Origin: Spirometra erinaceieuropaei
Taxonomy: Eukaryota > Platyhelminthes > Cestoda > Diphyllobothriidea > Diphyllobothriidae
Direction of reading: 5' to 3'
Length of the DNA: 64,000 nt
Assembly: GCA_902702965.1 (NCBI GenBank)
Contig: CACRXP010000140.1
Location: 671,250-735,249 of the forward strand
Every line of letters starts with the position of its first letter. The stretch's first letter is position 1. Under the pieces are notes generated by a model that was given only the letters and a program-made list of their open reading frames with translations, searched no databases and was not told the DNA's origin. Positions 30,687 through 42,180 of the stretch are shown here, piece after piece. A program made the position numbers and the translations under genes.

Positions 30687-31176
30687 TTACATCTACCAAC
30701 GTGCTCTACTATAAGAGTGTTACTGAACATGTATGAAATATATTCTCCTCTACTACTCATTTGAGTGGGTGGAGAACATTCTAAATAATGGAGACGTCCA
30801 TTTGCTATATTACTAAGAGCTGAGAATTTGCAACTGATTGGATGCAAACCCCAGGCATATGTCAGGCTGAAAACATCCCTACCTCGAAACAGCCGCTTTC
30901 GGAAGTAAAGCTATCGGTCGGTGTTCTGGTGGATTTGACATGCATCAGGTATGACATCCATCGACGGTGGTGTCGCTGTGTAGCGCTATCAAGTAATGTC
31001 CTCGTCTAAGAGATTTTTTAAGCACAAATAAGCAGAAGGACTTATATTCGACAAATATAGCACCTTTCAACGGAGTATGGTCCATGTAGCTTTAAAATCT
31101 GTAAAGTACCGGCATTGATTAAGCAAAAGTATAGTAGTGCTCTCGTTTTTTCAAGTGGTTATCACCTCCGCAAGCA
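30687..31176. other. no recognised gene
   Basis: Nothing supported. Confidence 0.3.
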
Positions 31177-31610
31177 GCTCCGAGGTAAGGGTCTTAATCG
31201 AAGGCAGTTAGACGGAAACAGAAGCAGAGAATTCAGAAGGAAAGCAATGCATGGAGTCAAAAGAACTGCAGTTTTCCAATACAGACATCGGATAAAATTA
31301 ACTGAAGCAAGAGCACGGCACGCTGCGGTAGTCAACGATCAATCGATCACCATCAACACAAACGGTCAGCCCACGCCCTCGGGGTCATAAACACTGTGAA
31401 CTACGCGAGTCGGAGTAGTACTGGACTATTGCCCGCGATCGTATATAAACACTTCCTGATGGGAATTGGATAGCACCGTCTATAGAGTGGAATGCTGCAT
31501 TGCAATCGGGTTTCTTGTAAAGCAGACGAAAATATCTGGGAATATTTGAAAGCGAAGACTGTACTCAACGAAGCACAAATTCACCCGCCGGCGGAAGATT
31601 CGGTAAGATG
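31177..31610 (+). repeat. dispersed repeat, partner of 32735-33060
   Basis: GGGTCTTAATCGAAGGCAGTTAG and GTATATAAACACTTCCTGATGGG...ATAGCACCGTCTATAG correspond to GGTCTTAGTCGAAGGCCACTAG and GTATAGAAACACTTCTTGCAGG...ATAGTGCTGTCTGCAG. Same strand, roughly three-quarters alike by eye. The family is not known to me. Confidence 0.6.
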
Positions 31611-31699
31611 TGGCTATGCAGCCCCTTCTGAGAGGGTTATGGCAACTATTTCTCAACCACACAAAGTACAACCGCGCATTCCCAATAGCTATTCTTATG

Positions 31700-31850
31700 C
31701 ATACAACTATTTGATCCCGTCCCCTGTGCGTTCCCCGTCCCCACCTGTAAAAGCCCCTATTATCACCGGTCCCGTATTACAGGTGGTTGGGGTTTATTTG
31801 CTTCAGGTGGGACTACATAACCACATCTGGGCGATTCGTCTAGATGATGC
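31700..31850 (+). repeat. dispersed repeat, inverted partner at 37925-38065
   Basis: CCACCTGTAAAAGCCCCTATTATCACC and the GTATTACAGGTGGTTGGGGTTTATTTGCTTCAGGT block match the reverse complement of 37950-38030. In one frame both read a conserved TCK-PYYH stretch, so it may be old coding sequence. Confidence 0.6.
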
Positions 31851-32157
31851 ATCTCAAGGTCATGGGCGAACGGATGAGTGCAACTTCCTGATGTCCATCT
31901 CAGTTATTGGAGATCTGGATGTTGGGGCCTCTCTCGCACTCAAGGTGTATGCCAGCAGTTTTGTCACTCACACGTCTAATACTGTCGGAGTATTTTGGCG
32001 TGATTTCGTGTGAGATTTGTGTGGTAGGAGGGGGAGGGCTGAATTAGAGGGACCCACCTTGTCCATTGGCCAGTTTGATGGTGTAGTTCCACTAAATACT
32101 CCTTTTGTCTCACTAAGATGATTGACTGCGAAGGGGTCATATCAGACTAAGCCTGAA
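31851..32157. other. no recognised feature
   Basis: Open frame continues from 31492 to 32013 without motifs. Confidence 0.25.
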
Positions 32158-32470
32158 TTAGGCAGAATGGTATTACCGACAAAGACGAGGGAGACCGGAA
32201 TGGCCATTTCTGGCTTCTTAGTCGTCGTCAGCCAGTCATACCCAACCCTGAGGTGTGCAACACCCGAGGCTCGAACTCGCGACCAGTTAGTTAGAAGTCC
32301 ACGCCTCTAACCACTGGGCCACGAGCCCGTTGCCCTGTCGGTTTCGATTGGAAATATATAATGGTAGGTGGGCGCTCACCGATCGTTCTTACGGAACTCA
32401 CTCCTTCCGTTGTGCCTTATGGGTTCTCTCTCGAACCCAACCAGCAGCCGCACAGCGGCGCATGATATAG
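32158..32470 (-). repeat. SINE family B, full-length copy
   Basis: Same head, tRNA-like core (GTGGCCCAGTGGTTAGAGG, GAGTTCGAGCCTCG) and tail as 8152-8463; the clearest A and B boxes of the family. Confidence 0.8.
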
Positions 32471-32606
32471 GCGGAATATCATTACCGACAAAGGCAAGTG
32501 AGACTGGAATGACCATTTCTGGCTTATTAGCCGTCGTCGTTGTGAGCCCGTAAGGCAAAACGGGACGAGTGAGTTCCGTAAGAACGGTCGGTGAGCGCCC
32601 CCTATC
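32471..32606. repeat. SINE-B tail joined to an inverted SINE-B head piece (fold-back)
   Basis: 32471-32540 is a minus-orientation tail abutting the previous copy. 32541-32606 is the reverse complement of 32345-32430 (GAGTTCCGTAAGAACGGTCGGTGAGCG), giving inverted arms ~110-180 bases apart. Confidence 0.7.
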
Positions 32607-32734
32607 ATTAAACGTAAATTTGTCTCAAAAGTAAAGCTCAAACAACATGAAAAACTATAATGCAGTGGCACTGATTAGGTACACAAAATAGAATTACTCT
32701 GGGTTCCCCATGTGATAGTTACTTACCATGCACT

Positions 32735-33060
32735 CGTGATAAAGGTCTTAGTCGAAGGCCACTAGGCGGTGAAGTAAGTTAGGTTCAGCGTCAGGTAGAT
32801 GTTAAACAAAACAGGAGGGCGGCATGCCACTGTAGCCAGAGTTTGTTCAAGTATCAGCCGGCATCGGGCAAACTACACTGATCAGGTTTTTCTCCAGCCC
32901 GTATAGAAACACTTCTTGCAGGAAATTTGATAGTGCTGTCTGCAGGGAGGGGTGTTGCATAGTAATCAGGTTTCGTGAGACAAAACCAGTTGAGAATATA
33001 GGGAAACGTAAACTTAACTCAACGGAGCGTAGTTCCACCCTTTGCAAACGACACATCTCG
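32735..33060 (+). repeat. dispersed repeat, partner of 31177-31610
   Basis: See partner; this copy lacks about 100 bases in its middle relative to the other. Confidence 0.6.
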
Positions 33061-34044
33061 ATGGAATGAAAATTGCAACAACCTAATTGGTGTGTGCTTG
33101 ATGTCCAGCTGGGGAAGTGTCATTGTTACCACAAGGAACTGGGGTTGATAATTTTCAGAGGGAGTGGAACAGTCATACTGGGCATCTAAATCAACAAAAG
33201 AGCATACTGGACGGTACGGTAGGTGGAAAAAGCGAAAAAAATACACTACGCGTAAACTGGATTAAGCGATTACACATTCATATAAGGGCGTTCTCAGAGA
33301 ACTCAGGAGAATTCGTGGTTCACGGTCGTCAAAATCATTTTTTTCAAATAAAGAGTCGCACACACCTTCGGTGGAAGTGGGGCAAGGTCGTATGGACTGT
33401 CTGGAAGGCCAAACAACCTTTTTCCCTTGAGGGATGCACTGGTGTACCGAAGCTCTCAGTCCCATCAAGACTTTATGTAAAAGTGCCTTTTGTGCAAGTT
33501 TTAATGACAGTCGAGATCATGTGGAATTTTGTCTGCATGAAAACAGTTTCTTCTGTGCAGCTTGGAGGTTTTTGCTGCATCGAACTCTCGCATTCCACTT
33601 AACACACATTTTTATTGCAAAGTAGTAGATTCTAGACGTAACCGAATTGTTGGGTTAGATCGCGCTTGGTAGCCAGGAATGAGGAAGCGGACGACGGGGC
33701 CCCTGTCTTATGGGAATGGTGGGAAAGGGGGTTACACGGGTGGGGTGAATGGATAGGCTGGTAGAAGAGAGCTGGAGTTGGTTAGGAAAAACGAAGATAC
33801 CGGCGAAAGTGTTTGGAAGTTTTGAGCAGGTGGAATAATGACAGGGGTTAATAGTGAGATGACGAGAGCACAGTAGAACCCTGGGAACCAATGAGAGGTA
33901 GGCGACGGATGGAAAGGTCATTCCGCATAGTGTAACCGAAAACCGCAGGCAATACCATGAATGCCAGTGAAGTGGCGAGCGGAAGCAGAATTAACGACAA
34001 CAAAGCCGAAATGCGATAAGTGACTACGCGGATCACGAAGAAGA
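33061..34044. other. no recognised gene
   Basis: A 161-codon plus frame (33117-33602) has no motif I recognise. 33680-33800 is G-rich without structure. Confidence 0.3.
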
Positions 34045-35293
34045 AAGTTAAACCATGACCCTAATCTTAACCCAAACCCTAACCAAAAACCGAACCCTAA
34101 ACCTAAACCTAAATTTAAACTTAAACCTAACCCCAACTTCAACCCTTAGGTTAACCGTGACACTGACCATAACACTAATCCTAGGACGAATCCTATAACT
34201 TAACCCTAACCCTAACACTAGACCTAGCGTTAACACTAGCCCTAACCTTTAATTTACAACTAACCTTAACCCTAAACTTAAAGCCAAAATTAAAGTGAGC
34301 CCTAAGCATAACCCTAAAGTAAACCCTAAACCTAACCTTAAACTTAACCCTTACGTAAAGCCTAACCCTAATCGTAACCCTAACACTTACACTAATCGTA
34401 AAACTAACCCTAACGCCAACCTAAACCCTCAGCTTAACCGTGACACTAACCAAACACTAACCCTAGCGTTGGAGCTAAAACTAAACTTAAAATTAACCAT
34501 GAACTTAAACCTAAAAATAACCCCAAAGTTAACCCAAACACTAACCCTACTCATAACCCTAACCCTAAGCCCAACCTAAAACCTAACTGTAACCCGAACA
34601 CTAAGACCAAAGTAAACAACAAACTTAACCCTAAACTTAACCCTTAACCCAATCTACACCCTCAGCTTAACACTGACACTAACCTGAACCCTAAGCATAA
34701 CCCTAATCATAACCCTAACCATAAACGAAACCCTAAAATTAACATTAACCCTGACGGGAACCCTAACCGTAAACTTAATCACAGCCCTCACCCTAACCTA
34801 AACCCAAATCGTAAGCTTAAACCTAACCCTGACATTAAACTCAACATTAGCTTAACACTAAACTTAAGCATAAACCTAAACTTAGCCCTAACCCTAACCC
34901 TAAACTTAACCATAGAGTTAACACAGACATTAATCTTAAACTCAACCATAAACTTAAACATATACCAAAACCTAACCCTAAAGTTACACCTAAACATAAC
35001 CCAAACCTAAAAACTATGCTTGACCATAAAAGTAAACTTAATCAAAAAAGTGATCGTAATCCATGAAATTAAACTTACCACTATAGTTAAAACACAACCT
35101 AACCCTAATCGTAACCCTAACCCTAAAAATAATCTTGACCCTAGCACTAACCCTAACCCCAACACTAACCCTAACCCTAAACCTAACCCTAAAAATAATC
35201 TTGACCCTAACACTAACCCTAACCCCAACACTAACCCTAACCCTAACCCTAACCCTAACCCCAACACTAACCCTAAAAATAATCTTGACCCTA

Positions 35294-35357
35294 NNNNNNN
35301 NNNNNNNNNNNNNNNNNNNNNNNNNNNNNNNNNNNNNNNNNNNNNNNNNNNNNNNNN
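35294..35357. other. assembly gap (64 N)
   Basis: Falls at the most regular part of the satellite, where assembly would be expected to fail. Confidence 1.
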
Positions 35358-35457
35358 GAACATCTATCTGTACACCACACATTTTTTACGTTGCAAATAG
35401 GGTACTCAAAGGCTTACGCCTATTTCCCTCAATAAACTGAACTGAACTGAACTGAAT
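35358..35457 (+). mobile_element. 3' end of an unidentified LINE with (ACTGA)n tail
   Basis: CCACACATTTTTTACGTTGC...TTTCCCTCAATAAA followed by CTGAACTGAACTGAACTGAA. A short microsatellite tail after AATAAA is the same design as the (TCTA)n LINE ends here. The 5' part lies in the gap. It is missing from the partner array at about 11200, so it inserted after the inverted duplication. Confidence 0.65.
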
Positions 35458-36372
35458 AAACCCTAAACTTGAACTTAACCCTAACTTTATCCCTAACCCT
35501 AACCCTAGCGTTAACCCTAACCTTAAACTTAACCTTATCCTTAACCATAAACTTAAACCTAACACTAACGTTAACACTATCCCCAACCCTAATCTTAACC
35601 CCAACCCAACCCTAACCCTAACAATAATCGTAACCCTAAGCCTAACCAAAACCCTAAACATATCCCTAAACTTAAGCTTAACCCTAAATTTAACCCTAAA
35701 CCTAACCTAAACCCCAAACTTAACCTTAAACTTAGCCCTAAAATTAACCCTAACCTTAATCATAACCTTGACGCTACCCTTAAACTAACCCCAGCCCTCA
35801 GCCTCATCCTAAACCCAACCTACTCTCTAAGCTTAACCGTGACCATAACCTTAACCCTAGACATAATCCGAAACCCAACCCTTAACTTTAATCCTAACCT
35901 CAACCCTAAACATAACCATAGCCCTAAGGTTAACCATAATCTTAACCCTAATAGTAACCCTAAAACTAATCCTTATCCTAAAACCAACCCTAAAATTAGA
36001 CCTAAACTTATCATTAAACACAACCTTTAACATAACCGTAACTCCATCCTCAACGCTAAGCTTAACCTGAACCCCTAAACTTAACCTTAACCCTAACCCC
36101 AACCTCATCCCTTAGCTTAATCGTAACCCTAAACTTAACCCTAGAACTAAACCTAACCGTAAGCCTAACCCAAAACTTAACATTAACCCTAAGCTTGACT
36201 CTAACCCCAACCCTAACCTTGATCCTAAACGTCACCTCAACCCTAACACGAAATCTAAACTCAACGCTAACCTTAACCCTAAACATAACCGTTAACATTT
36301 AATCGTTAGCCCTAACCTTAACTTTAATACGAACGCTAGCCTTAACCCTAAACTTAACCGTAAACCGTTGAT

Positions 36373-36412
36373 AGATAGATGGATAATTTTTATTAAAGAC
36401 CCGTCGGGGGAT
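36373..36412 (-). mobile_element. LINE-A 3' stub, inverted copy of 10261-10303
   Basis: GATAGATAGATGGATAATTTTTATTAAAGACCCGTCGGGG in reverse; same position in the mirrored satellite. Confidence 0.8.
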
Positions 36413-36599
36413 CGTTAACCCTTAACCCTAACCCTAACCCCTCAAAAAACCATAACACTAACCCCAAAGACAAACACCAACCCTAAAGCAAAACCATAAT
36501 CGTATACCTAAACCCTAACCCCAACACGGAAAGTAGACCCTAAAACGCAAATCCGAGTCATAAAACCTCACCTACGCTTAACCTTAACCCTTACTAAAC

Positions 36600-36905
36600 C
36601 CAACAGCCTGACCGAAACGGGCGAACCTACCTAATGCAGTAGAAGCACACCTACTGATAACCATTTCTCTAGGCCAGGTAAACACACCTACAGATAAGAA
36701 GTTAGTACGTCAACGGTATCAAGGTATAAGGCCTGGCTACCAACTGCGATCTTTTCAATTGTTGCTTATTTGACTCACCTGAAATTTTACTCATCTTAAG
36801 AATGGTGCCTGTAGCACGAATAGTCGATGGCCATAAACGTGCTTTGCTATGGCTGCCGATGATTGGTCCTTCAAGGAAAGGAAAGCAAAGTTGAGAGAGG
36901 AGTCT
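36600..36905 (-). repeat. right flank of large inverted duplication
   Basis: Reverse-complement partner of 9769-10064 (e.g. GCCTGGCTACCAACTGCGATC, TTGAGAGAGG at the outer end). Homology stops abruptly at about 36905. Confidence 0.85.
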
Positions 36906-37924
36906 TAACGAAGGAAGCATGAAGTTCCAGCATAAACTAATGATATATGCATTCGCCAAGAACCCAGTCTTTAACGTGGCTTTGCACAAAACTGCCTTTC
37001 ACGTGAACTATCATGATAGACGCATTCGAATTCAGTATCTTACGCGGAGTTTAGCCTGACAAAGGAGGATCACTTACTTTTGTTCACATGCACATGCTAA
37101 CACCCAGTTTTGAAGGCGATAAGAGGATTTTCACGATCTAGTCTTTTAATTGGATAATGATGCGACCGCCTTCAGCTCTATCCGCGAATGAGATTGGTTT
37201 CTTCTGATTCATAATTTACCCTAAGTTGCATTCCTACAGGCCTGTCTCGTCTGTTTGTTTGGTTTAACTCGTTAAGCCAAAGGAAAACCACCCAGTTTCG
37301 TCAAGTGGTGTCTTTGTGTTCGAATCAGCATAACACCTACACTCTGAGACCTGAATCGTTTGCGCAGCGTCCCCACGCATGGGCGATGTGGGTGTGGATG
37401 GCCAAGCGCGCGTCTCACGTGACAGCTGGTCGGCGTCGGCTGATTGGACGATTCCAGGGTCTGAGGGGGCTGACATTTGGTTGGATGTGCGCATGTTTCA
37501 CACGCTCGACAGCCGTTTGCACGCTATAGCAAGTATGTTGTACGTGCTAGGGATGGAAGGGTCAAGGCGCTACAGAAATGATCTCTGACTGCGAGGAGGT
37601 CGTCATTCAAGGGTTCTGTGTAACAACTTGACGCGGAGTACGTATCAGCAGGCAAATCCCTAACGTCTTAGTTAAATGACTGGGTCTGGTGCACTTCAAA
37701 GCAACAGGCGATGGATTGTTTGGGCCTGAATATGCACCAGACTTGATATAAAGTGTGAAAGCAAGCAGGTCATAAAGACAGTGCTGTCAATTTAGGCGCG
37801 CACATTGGAAAGAAATACAACTAGATGAATTACTTCAGAAGTTTAGCGCTGACGACAAGGTTGATGTAACGGGCCACCGCGAACCGTCGTCTGCACAACC
37901 AAACTACACTCAGTGTTATCAAAC
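36906..37924. other. no recognised gene
   Basis: A minus frame (37494-37264) of 76 codons lacks motifs. Confidence 0.3.
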
Positions 37925-38065
37925 TTGAAAAAAACCACTGTCTGATGTGGCTATGCAGCCAACCTGAGGTAAACAAACACCAGCTGCCTGAAATACGGAA
38001 GCGGTGGTAATAGGGGTTTTTACAGGTGGGACAGCGAAACGCACAGGCGACAAGGTCAAGTTATT
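37925..38065 (-). repeat. dispersed repeat, inverted partner of 31700-31850
   Basis: GAGGTAAACAAACACCAGCTGCC, GGTAATAGGGGTTTTTACAGG; see partner. Confidence 0.6.
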
Positions 38066-38753
38066 GTATACAAAAGAAAACCAAAAGAAGACCAAACTTT
38101 TGCGCACAGAAGAACCACGTTTAGGCTCCGCGCCTACAGTGGTCGAAGGTCAACTAACGCTGTAACTCTCCCCGCGCCGTTCCGCTCTCGTCCCCACCCT
38201 GACAATGACTGCTACAACCCCTCCCCCCGTCTTCAAATTCCCACACCCGGCCTGTGTTCTAAGGTGAGCTTTAATCGATTTGTCTTATCAGGGACATGTT
38301 TTCACTTCTACCCCGTTCCCATATAATTGCACTGGCCCGACGAGAATTTATAAAAAGCTACGTATGCTCGCTACCTCGTCTTCGCAACTCTAAAACAGCC
38401 TCTGAATCGGCAGTTTGACCACGCATGGCTGACAGTCCGTCCATCCATGTTGTTGAGAATCACCACTGCTTCACGACGTTGCGTGTTAGCCTGTTGTTGT
38501 ACTCCCCTCCCTCCGATAGAAAAATAGCCAAGGCGACCAGGCGTAAAGAAGAATGAATTGGCCGACGAAATTAGATAAATCGCCTGCTCGCGCCACGTAT
38601 GGCCTAGTCCCCGAATCGGCCGGTTAAAGTAAGGAGGGTATCGAATCCCCACGCAGCTGAGAGTGCCGAAAGGGTCAAACTAAGGAACTATAGCATTCTG
38701 GTACAGTCATCAGAGGCCATCCTGTCAGCCGACAACCTGACAAGTCACGACCG
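38066..38753. other. no recognised gene
   Basis: 38690-38790 weakly resembles a zinc-finger LINE 3' block (CAGCCGACAACCTGACAAGTCACGAC). Confidence 0.3.
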
Positions 38754-39310
38754 TTGGTCCAGCGTGGTGGGTTTCGGAGAGTCAAGGTTATTATAGTGAA
38801 GAATGTTTCAGCGTTAGAAGATACTATACTAGCAGCGCGGGTATTAGTTAAGAGCCCAGACATGTCTGCTTCGCCGATATTCTACCATTGCATGGCACAG
38901 CTGCGAGGGTTTCGGCCCTTCAGTGGGTCCATAACATTCCCCGTGTGCTTTGTGGTAGATACCCCAGTTAAGAAATTGTTGTTTCCAATCCCCTCAGAAA
39001 TCAACTGCTTACTTGGTGTAAATCAGTTTACGCCGGGGTCTATAGGCACAGACCGAAATTTGATGTATGAATATTTGGGCCGAAGTCCATCAGCCGAAGA
39101 GCCGAACCCACACACAAATGTCATTGAGGTCTACTGGAGCCGGTTGAGACGGAAACTGCAAAAAACGGGCCCAATATCCAGCAGAGCTGTATTGGCCCAT
39201 GCAGATGAAGAACGGTACCGGTTCTGATTCGGACTGCAGGCCGACAATACGGTAGAAGCATTGGAAGCCTTTCTAGGCCATGTACTGGATACCAACCCAG
39301 TAAATCGATG
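38754..39310 (+). pseudogene. Merlin-type (IS1595/ISXO2-like) DDE transposase C-terminal relic
   Basis: The reading frame contains FTPGSIGTDRNLMYEYLG followed shortly by PHTNVIEVYWSRLRRKLQ and AVLAHADEERYRF. This resembles the end of the IS1595-superfamily transposase catalytic domain: the 'G..I.TD....YeyL' block with the second Asp, then the 'HTN.IE..WS..KR' block with the acidic third residue, then '.h.DE..YR'. The spacer between the two blocks is shorter than expected, suggesting an internal deletion. A TGA at 39225-39227 interrupts it, after which the frame continues (FGLQADNTVEALEAFLGHVL). Terminal inverted repeats were not located. Merlin elements are eukaryotic relatives of these insertion sequences and are known in flatworms. 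Confidence 0.6.
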
Positions 39311-40789
39311 CGAGGGATGGGGAGTCCAGCAGACGACGGATATCAGCGGAATCTCTGAGGAGCCCCGGATACCCACAGACTGAATTTCCATTGGTTGTCT
39401 ACGGCCTGCTGAACGTACGCGGATCAAATTTATTGGTTTTGTACACAAACAGTGGACATGACGTTAATCGTACAAAATTTTGCAATAGCCTGTGGTACGT
39501 TTGTTCGGATTTTTCGTCTCCCATATACACTTACGGCAAGCAGACGCAAGAACGCTTTCATTGAAGTGTTTAACGTAGTAAGCAAGTGGTACGTAATAGA
39601 AGAGGAAGATAGTGTGCGTTGAAGCAATCGTATACATGCTTGTTATGATCGAGGTTTCGGTAAGAGGAAGCCAAGACCGGCGGAGCGCGTAGTTGTGTTC
39701 ATATCTCATCCGCACGTGCGCGTCCGGTACCGAGTGCATCGGAAGAATGACCGGCCCTCCTAGAGAAACACGCAGTCTAAAATCGCCCCGACAAAGACAT
39801 TAACGCAATAAAACGTCCCCATGGGCTCCAGTAAGGGTATGTGTTAGTAGCTCTAGCCTCGACATATAATTTCCTGGCTGCAGTAAGTGTGCGGTGAGAA
39901 AGGATGAGAGAGCTGCACAGTTATAACCCTTGAGGATGACTGTATGATCTATGAACGTGTTTGGTCGCACTGGGAAGCCCCGTTGTCAAAGTATCTTTAT
40001 GGACCGTACAGTGCCCACTGCGTGTGTCTTCCAGATGCACGCACAGCATGTAAAATAAATGTCTTCTTCTTCCGGAGGAAGGTTACACAACGCGGTTGTC
40101 CCTGGAAAAGTGAAAGACGGAGCTATAAGGACGTGACATATCGGTATCGAAACCCTATAAGGTACTAGACGATCGCACGCAGAAAGTCAACCGTGTCGGA
40201 GATGTCAGGTCTACGTAAGGCGGCCAGTATAAGGACAACGAAATAGAACAATAATCACAGAGGATAACGTAGGGATGGGACAGGGGGTGGTAAGTGTAAG
40301 GGAGTAAGCATAATGATGTAGACAGTGAAGAAACTGAGTTAAGTTAACGGGCAAAAAATCCTGTATACACAAAAACGCAAATGTGCCAAGTAAGTGGTCG
40401 CTTTGAAGTACGGTTAGCAGCCGTGAAATGGAAGGTGGGCAGCCGTGCGTGAATTTTCCGTATGACTCAAACGCAAACGAGCACGACATGGAAAGGTTAG
40501 TGCAAACCGTACGCTGGATCGTGAAATTTAACTGGAGGCGCTGAGGAACAACTACACAGTGACAGCAAACCACACTGTGGCCGTAACTGAGGAGCGGCAG
40601 AAGTCAGTAATTAACAGCACGCGAAGGCAACGAAGCAGTTACACAGGAAAGGTAGGGCATCCCTAAACATGAAGCAACCGCCAAATTAAATTCAGACAGC
40701 CGCGAAAATAACAAATGAAACGACCCGTGTGCCCAGGAGGAAGGAAGTCAAACACATTCTGGATAAGCGGAAAGGAATTTGTTTTGTTA
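39311..40789. other. no recognised gene
   Basis: Short frames on both strands (e.g. minus 40573-40211) without motifs. Confidence 0.3.
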
Positions 40790-41190
40790 TGGGAAAAACT
40801 GGAAGCAAAGTCTTGGATAGGCTGACAAACTAGGACACTGATTATATCTGCAAAAATGAACAAACGAACCTCAACTACTGAATGCAAAAGTAGTCAGAAC
40901 GAATAATCCTAATAACTAACACCGAATTGATTATCGTAGTTGTTAAATCTGGCAACCCAACGCAAGTGTCGTATGAAAATATCTACTGTATCTAATGGCC
41001 CCTAATGATTAACCCTACGGCTAACCCTGCCTACCAAACCCGAGGTCTTATCGCAACTGATAACTGTCACAGATGCTGTGAACTATTAGCCGTAACTGAT
41101 AACCCTAACCACTAATCCTAACAACTGACCGCAAGTACTAACTCTAATAAGTAATCCCAACTACTAACCGTAGTTCCTAACCCTACCGAC
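40790..41190 (+). repeat. dispersed repeat, partner of 26262-26665
   Basis: See partner. Includes GGATAGGCTGACAAACTAGGAC, CTACTGAATGCAAAAGTAG and GACCGCAAGTACTAACTC. Confidence 0.75.
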
Positions 41191-42180
41191 TGACACTTAT
41201 TGCTAGTCCCAGACACAATGGGCAACAGATGACCTTGCCTGTTAATGCTATCTGGTAGCCCGACCTACAAACCCAAAACTGCGAACCACAACCATTAACC
41301 ATAGTGAGCAACTCTGACTGCTAATACTAATCAGTCTGTAAGTGGTCAGCCAACCAGGAGATTTAACCTTACAGATTACCCCAGGAAGTAACCCCGACAT
41401 TTAGTAATGAAGGCTAATCCAGAGGTCAGCAATACTCACTAATCCAAAACAAACAACCTCAGGTATTAATGATGGTAAACAATACTAAGCCGAACCTGAA
41501 TCCAACGATAATCTTTATCCGAAAGCTACTTCGAAATCCCAAACGTAACCTTAAACCGAAGTCCAAAAAGTTTAATCCTAACCCTAAAATTAGACCCTAA
41601 AAGCAAACCCTAATCATAACCTCTAGTGCTGAACCCCTACCATTAACTCTAACCTCTAACACTGCACTCCAATCATAACAAATAGCCTCAACCCTGATTC
41701 TAACTTATAAGCCTATTCAAAAACACCAAACTGCAAATCTAAAGATCAACCCTAAATCAGAAAGAAAACCGTAACGATAACCCAAAATCCCAACCATAAA
41801 CTCTAATAAATAACCATAAGCCCTCACCCAAGTACCGAATCCTAAACCGAATCCTAAAATCTAAACGATAAATCTTAATTCTAACCATTATACTTAATGC
41901 GTACCCCAACGCCCTAAACATGAACCCTGACATAACCATAGACCCAAACCTAACACAAAAGCTAACCCTAAACACAAATCCCAAAACTACCTGAAGATTC
42001 AAACAAGCATCCTAAAACTAAAGTCTAGCCCTGACCCTAACACTAAAAACCAACCCTGCTCATAAGACATATACCAAACCTAACACAAACCTCGACGTTA
42101 CCCCTAGATGTAAAGAAAAATCTTGAAAATAAACCCTAAGCTTGACCTAATCAATAACTCTGAACACTGAGAATAGTAAC
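41191..42180. repeat. highly degenerate telomere-like sequence (CCCTAA bias)
   Basis: CCTAACCCTAAA, ACCCTAAAAGC, CAACCCTGA, AACCTAACAC and the like throughout, far more eroded than the arrays at 10 and 35 kb. The boundary at about 42180 coincides with the 3' end of LINE C. Confidence 0.6.

Larger units (their letters stand above)
34045..36599 (-). repeat. degenerate telomere-like (CCCTAA-orientation) satellite array
   Basis: Mirror partner of 10065-13150. 35100-35293 is the most regular part, with near-perfect ACCCTAACCCTAACCC runs and a ~60-bp higher-order unit (AAAATAATCTTGACCCTA...). It is interrupted by the gap and by a LINE 3' end. All long frames in it are hexamer artefacts. Confidence 0.9.

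Noticed and set aside
34295..36298. Same type of frames in the mirrored array, including ones crossing N
   Set aside because: Hexamer artefacts and an assembly gap.
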